From contig NZ_CP101988.1 in assembly GCF_024508335.1 (NCBI RefSeq), forward strand, positions 1-64,000: a stretch of DNA of 64,000 bases. The letters run 5' to 3'. Under the pieces are notes generated by a model, which was not told the DNA's origin, made no database searches, and saw nothing but the letters and a program-made list of their open reading frames with translations. Every line of letters begins with the position of its first letter. The first letter of the stretch is position 1. This DNA comes from Cellulomonas chengniuliangii (GTDB lineage: Bacteria; Actinomycetota; Actinomycetes; Actinomycetales; Cellulomonadaceae). The translations under genes were made by a program, and so were the position numbers. Shown here piece after piece: positions 57,161 to 64,000 of this stretch.

Positions 57161-58315
57161 ATGGACGTAGCGGTGCTGGGGGCAGCCGGTGATGTCGGCC
57201 GACAGGTGTGCACGCAGCTCATCGAACGGCGAGTGCTCCCCACGTCGTCACGACTGCAGCTGGTCGGGCGGGCCGACGGGCCGTCCGCCCGGGCGACCCA
57301 CGGTCTGCGCGCCGACCTGATCGACGCCTATGACGAGCACGCCCCGCTGCTCGATGTCGCGCTCCGCCCCGACGAGGTGGTCGCCGACGTCATCGTCCTC
57401 GCCGCGGGCCGGACCACCCCTGCCCAGCCCGGGGTCACGATGCCCCGCACCCAGCTCGCGGCCGACAACCTGCCGGTCTTCGAGGCCTACGCCCAGGCGC
57501 TCGCGGAGCACGGGTCGGGGCACGAGGTCGTGATCGTGGTGTCCAACCCCGTCGAGCTGGGGGTCGCCGTGATGGCCCGCGCGCTGGGCCGGCACCGGGT
57601 GATCGGCATGGGCGCCTGGCTCGACACACTGCGGTTCCGCCGCGAGCTGGCGGTGTCGCTCGGCCTGCGGCGCCACCGCATCGGCGGGTTCGTGGGAGGA
57701 CAGCACGGCGAGGACCTGGTCCCGCTGTGGTCGACCGTGCGGATCAGCGGGCTCGACGTGGACGAGCGCCGCCAGGCGCTGGCTGGGCTGCGGCGCGGTC
57801 GGACCCTCGACACGTTCTCCGGCGAGGTCGCCCGCGCACAAGAGCTGCTCACGCAGGTCGCCGCCGACGATCCCGGGGCGGCCTTCGACCTGATCGGCTC
57901 CTGGCCCCCCGACCTGCGCGTCGTGGCCCGGCCCTGGATGACGCACACCAGCGGCGCGAAGACCGCGAACGGCACCGCCAACGCGACCGTCGGCCTCCTG
58001 GACACACTGCTCGACGGCCGAGACACCGTCGTCGCCGGGCAGGTGGCGCTCTGCGACGAGACCACCGTGGGCGGCGAGCCGCTCGACGGCGTGCTCGGGG
58101 TCCCGGTGGTGCTCGGGCCCGAGGGATGGACTCGCGTGCTGCTCGACGAGCCCGCGCCCGACGAGGTGCGGCGGCTGACCGCCTCCCGCGACCGCATCGA
58201 CGCCACCCTCGCCCACGTCGGCTTGGGCCGCGCCGTCGGGGGCCCCGCGGCGGCCGCCGTCCCGACGCACGCCGCCGCGGGCGCCGGCTCCGCCATCGCC
58301 GGCGGCGTCTCGTGA
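57161..58315 (+). CDS. Malate/lactate dehydrogenase family protein
   Basis: The 384-residue protein has the Rossmann motif VAVLGAAGDVGRQV, the substrate-pocket runs VSNPVELGV and WLDTLRFRREL, and the catalytic histidine H182 in GGQHGEDLVPLWS. It is about 60 residues longer than a standard malate dehydrogenase, mostly in the C-terminal part, which ends in a low-complexity Ala/Gly tail. Its GTGA overlap with an ACT-domain gene is unusual for a malate dehydrogenase. Whether malate, lactate or another 2-hydroxyacid is the substrate is not known. Confidence 0.82.
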   Translation: MDVAVLGAAGDVGRQVCTQLIERRVLPTSSRLQLVGRADGPSARATHGLRADLIDAYDEHAPLLDVALRPDEVVADVIVLAAGRTTPAQPGVTMPRTQLAADNLPVFEAYAQALAEHGSGHEVVIVVSNPVELGVAVMARALGRHRVIGMGAWLDTLRFRRELAVSLGLRRHRIGGFVGGQHGEDLVPLWSTVRISGLDVDERRQALAGLRRGRTLDTFSGEVARAQELLTQVAADDPGAAFDLIGSWPPDLRVVARPWMTHTSGAKTANGTANATVGLLDTLLDGRDTVVAGQVALCDETTVGGEPLDGVLGVPVVLGPEGWTRVLLDEPAPDEVRRLTASRDRIDATLAHVGLGRAVGGPAAAAVPTHAAAGAGSAIAGGVS

Positions 58316-58767
58316 CCGCCGACCCGCGCTGGGTCGCGCTGGTGCGCGGCGCCGATCGCCCGGGCACGCTCACCGCGCTGACCAGCGTCTTCTCGACCCG
58401 AGGCGTCAGCTTCGACTCCCTGGCGACAGGCGCCGTGGACGGGGGCTCGGGGAGCATCGCCGTGACGTTCCACGCGTCCCTGCGCCGCCAGCAGCACCTG
58501 GTGCGCACCGTCGAACGGCTCACCGCCGTGCAGTCGGTGGTCGTCCGCCCGGCCTCCGACCCCCGCGTCCGTGCCGCCGGGGTGGTGCAGATGCCGCCCG
58601 GCGTCCCGTTCGCGCCGCCGCCCACGGTCGCGGTGCGGTGGTCCGGGGACGCCGCCGCCGGGCAGCCCGTGATCGTCGAGGGGTCGCTCGCCGACATCGG
58701 CGCCGTGGTGCTGCGGGCCCGCGAGCAGGGGGCGCTGGCCACCGCGACGGTGGTGCTGAGCGCCTGA
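58312..58767 (+). CDS. ACT-domain protein paired with the dehydrogenase
   Basis: The 151-residue protein has an N-terminal ACT domain (about 7-75: VRGADRPGTLTALTSVFSTRGVSF), similar to the small subunit of acetolactate synthase, and a second beta-rich half (about 95-150) that may be another small ligand-binding domain. ACT domains bind amino acids and control attached enzymes. The GTG start overlaps the dehydrogenase stop, so it is probably a regulatory subunit or partner. No acetolactate synthase gene is near. Confidence 0.7.
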   Translation: MTADPRWVALVRGADRPGTLTALTSVFSTRGVSFDSLATGAVDGGSGSIAVTFHASLRRQQHLVRTVERLTAVQSVVVRPASDPRVRAAGVVQMPPGVPFAPPPTVAVRWSGDAAAGQPVIVEGSLADIGAVVLRAREQGALATATVVLSA

Positions 58768-58857
58768 GGGACGGTGACCGCAGTCCTCCGCAGGGAGGAT
58801 GGCATTCGCTCCCGCTGGACGACGCCGTGGGCGACTCCCCGGCGTTAGCGTGGCGGC

Positions 58858-60165
58858 ATGCCGTACCCGCGGTCATCCGACGAGCGTGCCTGGGGCCCGG
58901 CCGGCATGGCCGATGGGCCGTTCGGGCCGCCGTGGATGCGCGGCGGGCGCGATCCCGAACGCGCGCGCCGCCTGCGCGCAGTCGCGCTCACCGTTCCGGC
59001 CGCCGTGCTCGCAGTGCTCGTCACGGCGGGCAGCTCCGTCGCGGACCGGCTCTCGACGCACTCACGCCCGCTCGACGCCCTTGGGCACCTGCTGGTGCTC
59101 GTGGCGCCGGCGTGCCTGCCGATCGTCGGCCTGGGCCGCCGTGCGGGGGCGGTCGCGGGAGTCGTGGCCGCGCTGGGCGTGGGGGCCTACCTGCTGCTTG
59201 GGTACGCCGTCGGACCAGTCCTGGTGCCCTTGCTCGTCGTCGTGGTGGTGCTTGGTGGCGGCGGACGCCGCACGGTGTCGTGGACAGTCGCAGGACTCGG
59301 CATGACGGCGGTCGTCGCGCGCGGCCTGACCGACCCGGAGGTCCGGCCGACGTCGGTGGTGCTGTGGGCGACGGCGTTGCTCGTCGCCGGCGTGCTCGGC
59401 GAGGCTGCTCGGGGTCGCGGCGAACGCGTGCGAGCCGTGCAGGCCGCACGCGCGTCGCAGGCGGCGGCAGCGGCGACGGCCGAGCGCCTGCGGATCGCCC
59501 GCGAGCTGCACGACGTGATCGCGCACTCGCTGTCCGCGATCAGCGTCCAGGCCGGTGTCGGGCTGCACCTCATGGACGGCGAGCCGGAGCGGGCGCGTGA
59601 GGCGCTGCGGCACATCCGCTCGACGAGCGTCGAGGCCCTGGACGAGGTGCGGGAGGTCCTCGGCGTCCTGCGCGCCGAGGGGGAGGCGCCTCCCCGCGCG
59701 CCAGCCACGACCACGCTCGGTGACGCTGTGCCACGGCTGCTCGACGCCTCACGGGCCGCCGGCCTCACGGTGGAGGAGGACATCGACCCTGCCGTGCTGG
59801 CCGGCATCGGGCCGGACCGTGCCGCAGTGCTCGTGCGGGTGCTCCAGGAGGCGCTCACGAATGTGCGGCGGCATGCCGGGGAGGGCGCTCGCGTCGCCGT
59901 GCGGATCACGCAGGACGCGTCCGCCACCGCCCTCGAGGTGGCGGACGACGGCGGCGAGCGCGACCCGTCGACGCGCGACGGTGGAGCCGCTCCCGCTCCC
60001 GCTCCCGATCCCGATCCCGATCGCGGAGAGCGGGGCGCCGGCGGCGCAGGGCTCGGGCTCCGCGGGATGCGCGAGCGCGTCGAGGCCCTGGGCGGGGCTG
60101 TCGACGCGGGCCCGCGGGGCGCTGGATGGGCGGTCGTCGTCGAGCTGCCGCGGGGGGCGCCGTGA
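58858..60165 (+). CDS. Two-component sensor histidine kinase, NarL/DesK type
   Basis: The 435-residue protein has a disordered N-terminus, four to six membrane segments (about 41-170), a HisKA_3 dimerisation domain with the phospho-accepting H218 in ARELHDVIAHSLSAI, and an HATPase domain ending GLGLRGMRERVEALGG. Inside the ATPase, just before the GLGL box, is a repeat-encoded run of alternating Ala/Pro and Asp/Pro. No separate sensor domain is seen; the membrane part may do the sensing. It overlaps its response regulator gene by 4 bases. Confidence 0.93.
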   Translation: MPYPRSSDERAWGPAGMADGPFGPPWMRGGRDPERARRLRAVALTVPAAVLAVLVTAGSSVADRLSTHSRPLDALGHLLVLVAPACLPIVGLGRRAGAVAGVVAALGVGAYLLLGYAVGPVLVPLLVVVVVLGGGGRRTVSWTVAGLGMTAVVARGLTDPEVRPTSVVLWATALLVAGVLGEAARGRGERVRAVQAARASQAAAAATAERLRIARELHDVIAHSLSAISVQAGVGLHLMDGEPERAREALRHIRSTSVEALDEVREVLGVLRAEGEAPPRAPATTTLGDAVPRLLDASRAAGLTVEEDIDPAVLAGIGPDRAAVLVRVLQEALTNVRRHAGEGARVAVRITQDASATALEVADDGGERDPSTRDGGAAPAPAPDPDPDRGERGAGGAGLGLRGMRERVEALGGAVDAGPRGAGWAVVVELPRGAP

Positions 60166-60827
60166 TCCGCGTCGTGCTGGCTGACGACCAGCAGCTGGTT
60201 CGCGCCGGCCTGCGCGCACTGGTCGACGCCGAGCCTGGCCTCACGGTCGTCGGCGAGGCGGCCACGGGCGACGAGGCCGTCGCCGTCACCCTCGAGATGC
60301 TGCCCGACGTCGTCCTCATGGACATCCGGATGCCCGGGCTGGACGGCTTGGAGGCCACCCGGAGGATCGTCTCGGACCCTCGGGCCGGCGGTGTGCACGT
60401 CGTCGTCGTCACGACCTTCGAGCTCGACGAGTACGTGGCCGACGCCATTCGCCACGGCGCCAGCGGCTTCCTCGTCAAGGACACCGAGCCTGCCGAGCTG
60501 TTGCGGGCCGTGCGGGTCGCGGCGGCCGGGGAGGCGCTCCTGTCGCCCACGGTGACGCGTCGGCTCTTGGAGCGGGTGGCCCGGGCGACCCGGGACGCTC
60601 CGCCGTTACCGGGCCTCGACGACCTGACCGGGCGGGAGCGGGAGGTCGTCGTGCTCGTCGGCGAGGGACTGTCCAACGACGAGATCGGCGAGCGACTCTT
60701 CCTGTCCCCGCTCACGGTCAAGACGCATGTGCTGCGGGCGTGCGGGAAGCTCGGCGCCCGCGACCGCGCGCAGCTCGTCGTCGCGGCGTACGAGTCGGGC
60801 ATCGTCCGCCCAGGGTGGGCGGTCTGA
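60162..60827 (+). CDS. Response regulator, NarL/LuxR type
   Basis: The 221-residue protein has a receiver domain with the acidic pocket ADD and phospho-acceptor D54 (in LMDIRMPG), a T/K pair (VTTF, VKDTEPAE), and a C-terminal LuxR helix-turn-helix (about 150-215: LTGREREVVVLVGEGLSNDEIGERL). Translation is coupled to the kinase (GTGA). Targets are unknown; the membrane SHOCT gene just downstream could be one. Confidence 0.95.
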   Translation: MIRVVLADDQQLVRAGLRALVDAEPGLTVVGEAATGDEAVAVTLEMLPDVVLMDIRMPGLDGLEATRRIVSDPRAGGVHVVVVTTFELDEYVADAIRHGASGFLVKDTEPAELLRAVRVAAAGEALLSPTVTRRLLERVARATRDAPPLPGLDDLTGREREVVVLVGEGLSNDEIGERLFLSPLTVKTHVLRACGKLGARDRAQLVVAAYESGIVRPGWAV

Positions 60828-60947
60828 CGCCGCCACTCCACGTGGAGCGGTCGAGACGGTCCGGCGGGACGACGACGCGGGGGTGGCCCGCCCGGGAGTG
60901 TGGACGTGCGGCCGACGCCCGGCCGCATCAGACCCTGGAGGATCCCC

Positions 60948-61250
60948 ATGATGTCCACCCTGACCACACTGGCCGCCCACCCTGCCGCGTATGGCGGCTG
61001 GGGGCCTGGACCGTGGCTGCTGCTCATCCCGTTGTTCTGGATCGGCGTCGTGGTCGCGGTCGTCGCGTTCGCGGCATCGCGCCGCCGCCGCTGGGCTGCC
61101 GCGGGCTACGGCCCGCCGTGGGCTGGATCGCCGACCAGGTCGGCCACGTCGGTGCTCGCGGAGCGGTACGCGCGTGGCGAGATCGACGAGGCGGAGTACC
61201 GCGCACGGCTCGAGACGCTCCGGGCCACCGAACCCCGGCCGCAGCGCTGA
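60948..61250 (+). CDS. Small membrane protein with SHOCT domain
   Basis: The 100-residue protein has one membrane segment (22-43, PWLLLIPLFWIGVVVAVVAF), a basic stretch RRRR after it, and a C-terminal SHOCT helix (68-93, SVLAERYARGEIDEAEYRARLETL). SHOCT domains promote assembly of small membrane proteins. GGAGGATCC precedes the ATG pair. It lies 120 bases after the response regulator gene and may belong to its regulon. Confidence 0.85.
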   Translation: MMSTLTTLAAHPAAYGGWGPGPWLLLIPLFWIGVVVAVVAFAASRRRRWAAAGYGPPWAGSPTRSATSVLAERYARGEIDEAEYRARLETLRATEPRPQR

Positions 61251-61273
61251 GGGGCGTGCCGTCGGGCGTGCCG

Positions 61274-61831
61274 TCAGACCGGGGCCAGCGCCTCACGGTC
61301 CCCGGCGGGGAGCTCGACACCGATGGTGTCTCCGGCGCGCACGATGCCGCTGACCAGCACGATGCTCATCACCCCGGCCTTGCGGACGATCGTGCCGTCG
61401 GGCTCGCGCCTGACGAGCTGCCGCATGAGCCCGGCCTGGAAGCCGTCGATCTGCTTGCACGGGTTGCGGAGCCCGGTGAGCTCGACGACCGCCCGCTCGC
61501 CGAGGTGCAGTCGCGTGCCGCGGGGCAGGGCCAGCAGGTCGACGCCGCGGGTGGTGACGTTCTCGCCCAGCTCGCCGGGGTTCACCGTGAACCCCGCGGC
61601 GGCGACCTCGTCGAACAGCTCGGCGTGGATGAGGTGCACCTGGCGGAGGTTCGGGACCAGCTCGCGCTTGCGCCGCGAGAGGTGCTGGACGTCCGCGCCG
61701 GAGTGCGCGTCGCCTTCGACCCCGACACCCGCGGCGAGGCGGATCTCCGGCTCGTTGGCCTTGCTGAAGGCGTGGTGGGCGCTGCGGCTCACGGCGACGA
61801 CGAGCCCGGGGGAGTCGAGGGGAGCGGCCAT
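61274..61831 (-). CDS. MOSC domain protein
   Basis: The 185-residue protein has the MOSC fold of molybdenum-cofactor sulfurases and YiiM-like proteins. The conserved cysteine C125 is in GLRNPCKQID. It also has GVEGDAHSGADVQHLSRRK and PGELGENVTT typical of the YiiM-type subgroup. It probably takes part in metal-cofactor sulfur transfer or in breaking N-hydroxylated compounds. It is transcribed alone and convergent with the SHOCT gene. Confidence 0.9.
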   Translation of the reverse strand: MAAPLDSPGLVVAVSRSAHHAFSKANEPEIRLAAGVGVEGDAHSGADVQHLSRRKRELVPNLRQVHLIHAELFDEVAAAGFTVNPGELGENVTTRGVDLLALPRGTRLHLGERAVVELTGLRNPCKQIDGFQAGLMRQLVRREPDGTIVRKAGVMSIVLVSGIVRAGDTIGVELPAGDREALAPV

Positions 61832-61885
61832 ACGGCGACGCTAACGCCGGGTCGTCGTCGTGGCTATGCCCTGTTCAGTGCGCGG

Positions 61886-62854
61886 TCAGGCGGGGCCCGG
61901 CGCCGCGGAGGCGTCCTGCTCCCGCCGGAAGGCTGCGCGCCACACCCGCCCGACGGCAGGCGGGGCGAGGACGGCTAGCGGCCCGATGGCGAGCGCCATC
62001 GCGCGGGCCAGAGGGTCCTCGATCCCGGCGGACAGCGCCTGGCCTGCGGGCAGCCCTGTCAGCACCCCGCTCGCCAGGACGCCGTCCAGGACCACGAGCA
62101 GCACCCCCACCGCCGCCCAGCGGCGCAGCCGTGGCCCGGGCAGCGCGGCGGCGACCAGGGCGGTCGAGAGGATGACGATCGCCGTGCTCGTGTGCTGGGC
62201 CAGCGACTCGCCCCAGGGCTGGGTGGTCGCCCCCACGGCCCATGACCAGGCCATCGAGCCGCCGAGGACGAGCACCGTCGCCAACCCGGCGCGGAGCAGC
62301 ACTGCACGGGGACAGGCGCGGGCGGTGGCCGCGTCCGGGGTGTGGCCAGGGCCAGCAGCCGCAGCGGCGGCGGCGGGCGCCGACGTCGCGATCCCGATCA
62401 GCAGCGGGGCCGCCCACCACGGCAGGGGGCCGCCCGACGGGTCGTCGGCGCCCGGGAGGACGACCGCGCCCAGGAGCGGCCAGCCGGCGACCAGCGGCAC
62501 GATGTTGAGCAGCACGGGCGCCAGGAGCCCCCACAGCCGGTGCCCCGCGGCGACGAGCGCGACGCCCAGCAGGGCGACGGCGGCCACGGTCAGGCCGTCG
62601 GACACGCCGATCACGGTCGAGGCCCAGACGCCGGGCGGCCGCGGGGCGAGCGACGCGTCGAGCAGCGGCAGGCCGAGCTCGGCGCCCCGCGCCCGCATCG
62701 TGGAGAACACCTCGGCGTCCGCGTGGTGCTCCCGCCACAGGAAGGAGTGCCACCGGGTGGCCGACAGCACGGAGGTCCCCACGGCCAGCACGGCAGTCCA
62801 GGCGAACGCCGCCACCAGGGACGCACTGCTCGTGCCTGGCGCTGGTGCGGACAT
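61886..62854 (-). CDS. Hypothetical multi-span membrane protein
   Basis: The 322-residue protein has about seven hydrophobic segments (for example VAAFAWTAVLAVGTSVL and VAAVALLGVALVAAG) and a polar loop with RWHSFLWREHHADAEVF. No family recognised. The start at 62854 is chosen where the N-terminal membrane segment begins; no good ribosome binding site is seen, and longer in-frame starts exist. It is divergent from the glycine riboswitch. Confidence 0.6.
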   Translation of the reverse strand: MSAPAPGTSSASLVAAFAWTAVLAVGTSVLSATRWHSFLWREHHADAEVFSTMRARGAELGLPLLDASLAPRPPGVWASTVIGVSDGLTVAAVALLGVALVAAGHRLWGLLAPVLLNIVPLVAGWPLLGAVVLPGADDPSGGPLPWWAAPLLIGIATSAPAAAAAAAGPGHTPDAATARACPRAVLLRAGLATVLVLGGSMAWSWAVGATTQPWGESLAQHTSTAIVILSTALVAAALPGPRLRRWAAVGVLLVVLDGVLASGVLTGLPAGQALSAGIEDPLARAMALAIGPLAVLAPPAVGRVWRAAFRREQDASAAPGPA

Positions 62855-62989
62855 GCGGGGACATCGGCGGTTGGACAGCCCGACTTGAGAGGTATGGGCG
62901 TCCTCTGCCGAGATGAGATGGGTGCGTGACCGGCGCCACATGCCCGTAGGCTGACGCCAGAGACACAACTGAACACGCTGCTCGAACCG

Positions 62990-63250
62990 TGGCGGGAGAG
63001 TCCTCCCGCGCCAGCGTCGAGGCGCCGAAGGAGCAAGCCCTCCCCGGGAAACTCTCAGGCCCCCGTACCGCCGCGGCGAGGCAACTCTGGAAAGCAGCCG
63101 CCCACGTGGGCGGCTCACCGACGGTGCAAGTCGGCGCGCCCCGGGGTCGGGCCACTGCGGTGGCGGCGACCCGCTGGCGGACCGGCAAAACTCTCAGGTC
63201 GGCGGCCCCACTCTCGGGTGGCGCCCGCCGGATGACAGAGCGGGGAGGCC
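62990..63250 (+). promoter_or_regulatory. Tandem glycine riboswitch
   Basis: Two glycine aptamers in a row upstream of gcvP. Aptamer 1 (about 62990-63100) has the conserved core GCCGAAGGAGCAA (63024-63036), AAACTCTCAGG (63049-63059) and CTCTGGAAAGCAG near its end. Aptamer 2 (about 63106-63250) has GACGGTGCAAGTCGGC, AAAACTCTCAGG (63187-63198) and GATGACAGAGCGG. Glycine binding usually turns on the glycine-cleavage genes. The region 62855-62989 has no gene. Confidence 0.92.
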
Positions 63251-63294
63251 AACCGCCCGTCCCGGCGTCGCCGGGCGCCACCGGAGGAGCCACC

Positions 63295-64000
63295 GTGACC
63301 GATCTCCACGACGCAGCGACCGCGCAGGCCCCGCAGGCCGACGCGCAGGCCGCTCAGACGTCCCTCACGCGCGATGACCTCGCGCACCGCACCGACGCCG
63401 CCCGGGACTTCGCGGACCGGCATGTGGGGCCGCGCGCGTCGGCCCTCGCGACGATGCTCGCCACGCTGGGCTATGACTCGCTCGACGCGCTGATCGATGC
63501 CGCGGTGCCGCAGTCCATCCGCACGGAGCGCCCGCTGGACCTGCCCGCTGCCCGCGGCGAGGAGGAGGTGCTGGCCGACCTGCGCGCGATCGCGGCGAAG
63601 AACACCGTGCTCACGCAGATGATCGGGCAGGGCTACTCGGACACGGTCACGCCCGCGGTGATCCGCCGGAACGTGCTCGAGTCGCCGGCCTGGTACACCG
63701 CGTACACGCCGTACCAGCCGGAGATCTCGCAGGGCCGGCTCGAGGCGCTGCTGAACTTCCAGACGGTGGTCGCGGACCTGACGGCCCTGCCGACAGCCAA
63801 CGCGTCGCTCCTCGACGAGGCGACCGCGGTGGCGGAGGCCGTCGCGCTGATGCGCCGGGGGGTGCGCGGCAAGGAGGACGGAGTCGTGGTGCTCGACGCC
63901 GAGTGCCTGCCGCAGTCCATCGCGGTGACCCGTGGGCGGGCGGAGGCGATGGGCGCGCGCGTCGTGGTGGCGGACCTCAGCGGCGGGCTGCCGGACCTGG
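63295..64000 (+). CDS. gcvP: Glycine dehydrogenase (decarboxylating), N-terminal part
   Basis: The P-protein of the glycine cleavage system, cut by the window end after 235 codons. The visible part has a short variable N-terminus and the conserved [60 protein letters not shown] and [18 protein letters not shown]. The GTG at 63295 follows GGAGGAGCCACC. Expression is set by the riboswitch just upstream. Confidence 0.96.
   Translation, partial: MTDLHDAATAQAPQADAQAAQTSLTRDDLAHRTDAARDFADRHVGPRASALATMLATLGYDSLDALIDAAVPQSIRTERPLDLPAARGEEEVLADLRAIAAKNTVLTQMIGQGYSDTVTPAVIRRNVLESPAWYTAYTPYQPEISQGRLEALLNFQTVVADLTALPTANASLLDEATAVAEAVALMRRGVRGKEDGVVVLDAECLPQSIAVTRGRAEAMGARVVVADLSGGLPDL

Overview
The window is chromosomal DNA from a high-GC actinobacterium and starts next to the replication origin. 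The order dnaA, dnaN, gnd, recF, dciA, gyrB, gyrA, and then the reversed cell-wall cluster fhaA-fhaB-pstP-rodA-pbpA-pknA-pknB, is the standard origin layout of Actinobacteria. A secreted GH9 cellulase with CBM3 and CBM2 modules, a xylo-oligosaccharide-type ABC/GH3/GH43 locus, RamB-controlled glyoxylate genes and class E sortase suggest a cellulolytic member of the Micrococcales, most like Cellulomonas. The genus is an inference from gene content; no 16S rRNA gene is present.

Layout. 1-12.6 kb holds the origin and replication genes, with oriC and several DnaA boxes between dnaA and dnaN. 12.6-13.1 kb has tRNA-Ile, a 39-aa DLW-39 gene and tRNA-Ala. 13.2-19 kb holds a small membrane protein, the GH9 cellulase, an alanine-rich helical membrane protein, a cyclophilin and a rhomboid protease. 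19.2-31 kb is the division and cell-wall block: crgA, a DUF881 protein, sortase, a small membrane protein and a glutamine amidotransferase, facing the minus-strand kinase/PBP/phosphatase/FHA operon. The genes of that operon mostly overlap by 1-4 bases. 31-35.5 kb is an accessory patch beside tRNA-Leu, with a GmrSD-type (DUF262/DUF1524) restriction protein, a probable gene remnant and an FBP zinc-finger protein. 35.5-42.9 kb is a sugar-uptake and glycosidase operon with no ATPase and no regulator of its own. 43-48.8 kb holds small membrane and regulatory genes. 47.3-52 kb carries ramB divergent from aceA and aceB (glyoxylate shunt). 52-62.9 kb holds NmrA-type oxidoreductases, a methionine aminopeptidase, a low-molecular-weight phosphatase, an aminotransferase, a malate dehydrogenase-like/ACT pair, a two-component system, a MOSC protein and a membrane protein. 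The window ends in a tandem glycine riboswitch and the first part of gcvP.

The most interesting signal is 52.83-53.19 kb, ahead of the methionine aminopeptidase gene. It shows a promoter with an AT-rich block just upstream of the -35, a very strong ribosome binding site, a 12-codon leader ORF (MNSLRTREVTVR), four alternately complementary segments (CGGAC/GTCCG/CGGAC/GTCCG), a GC-rich hairpin overlapping the fourth segment, and a further three-way-junction fold. This is the architecture of a ribosome-controlled attenuator. Other points for follow-up are a DnaA-box cluster plus perfect inverted repeat between two convergent genes (19.1-19.2 kb), a hexanucleotide repeat inside the ATP-lid region of a histidine kinase, a three-half-site operator between ramB and aceA, and the stand-alone GmrSD gene with an unrecognised C-terminal extension.

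All pairings, domain assignments and start sites were made by eye; no database search or folding program was run.
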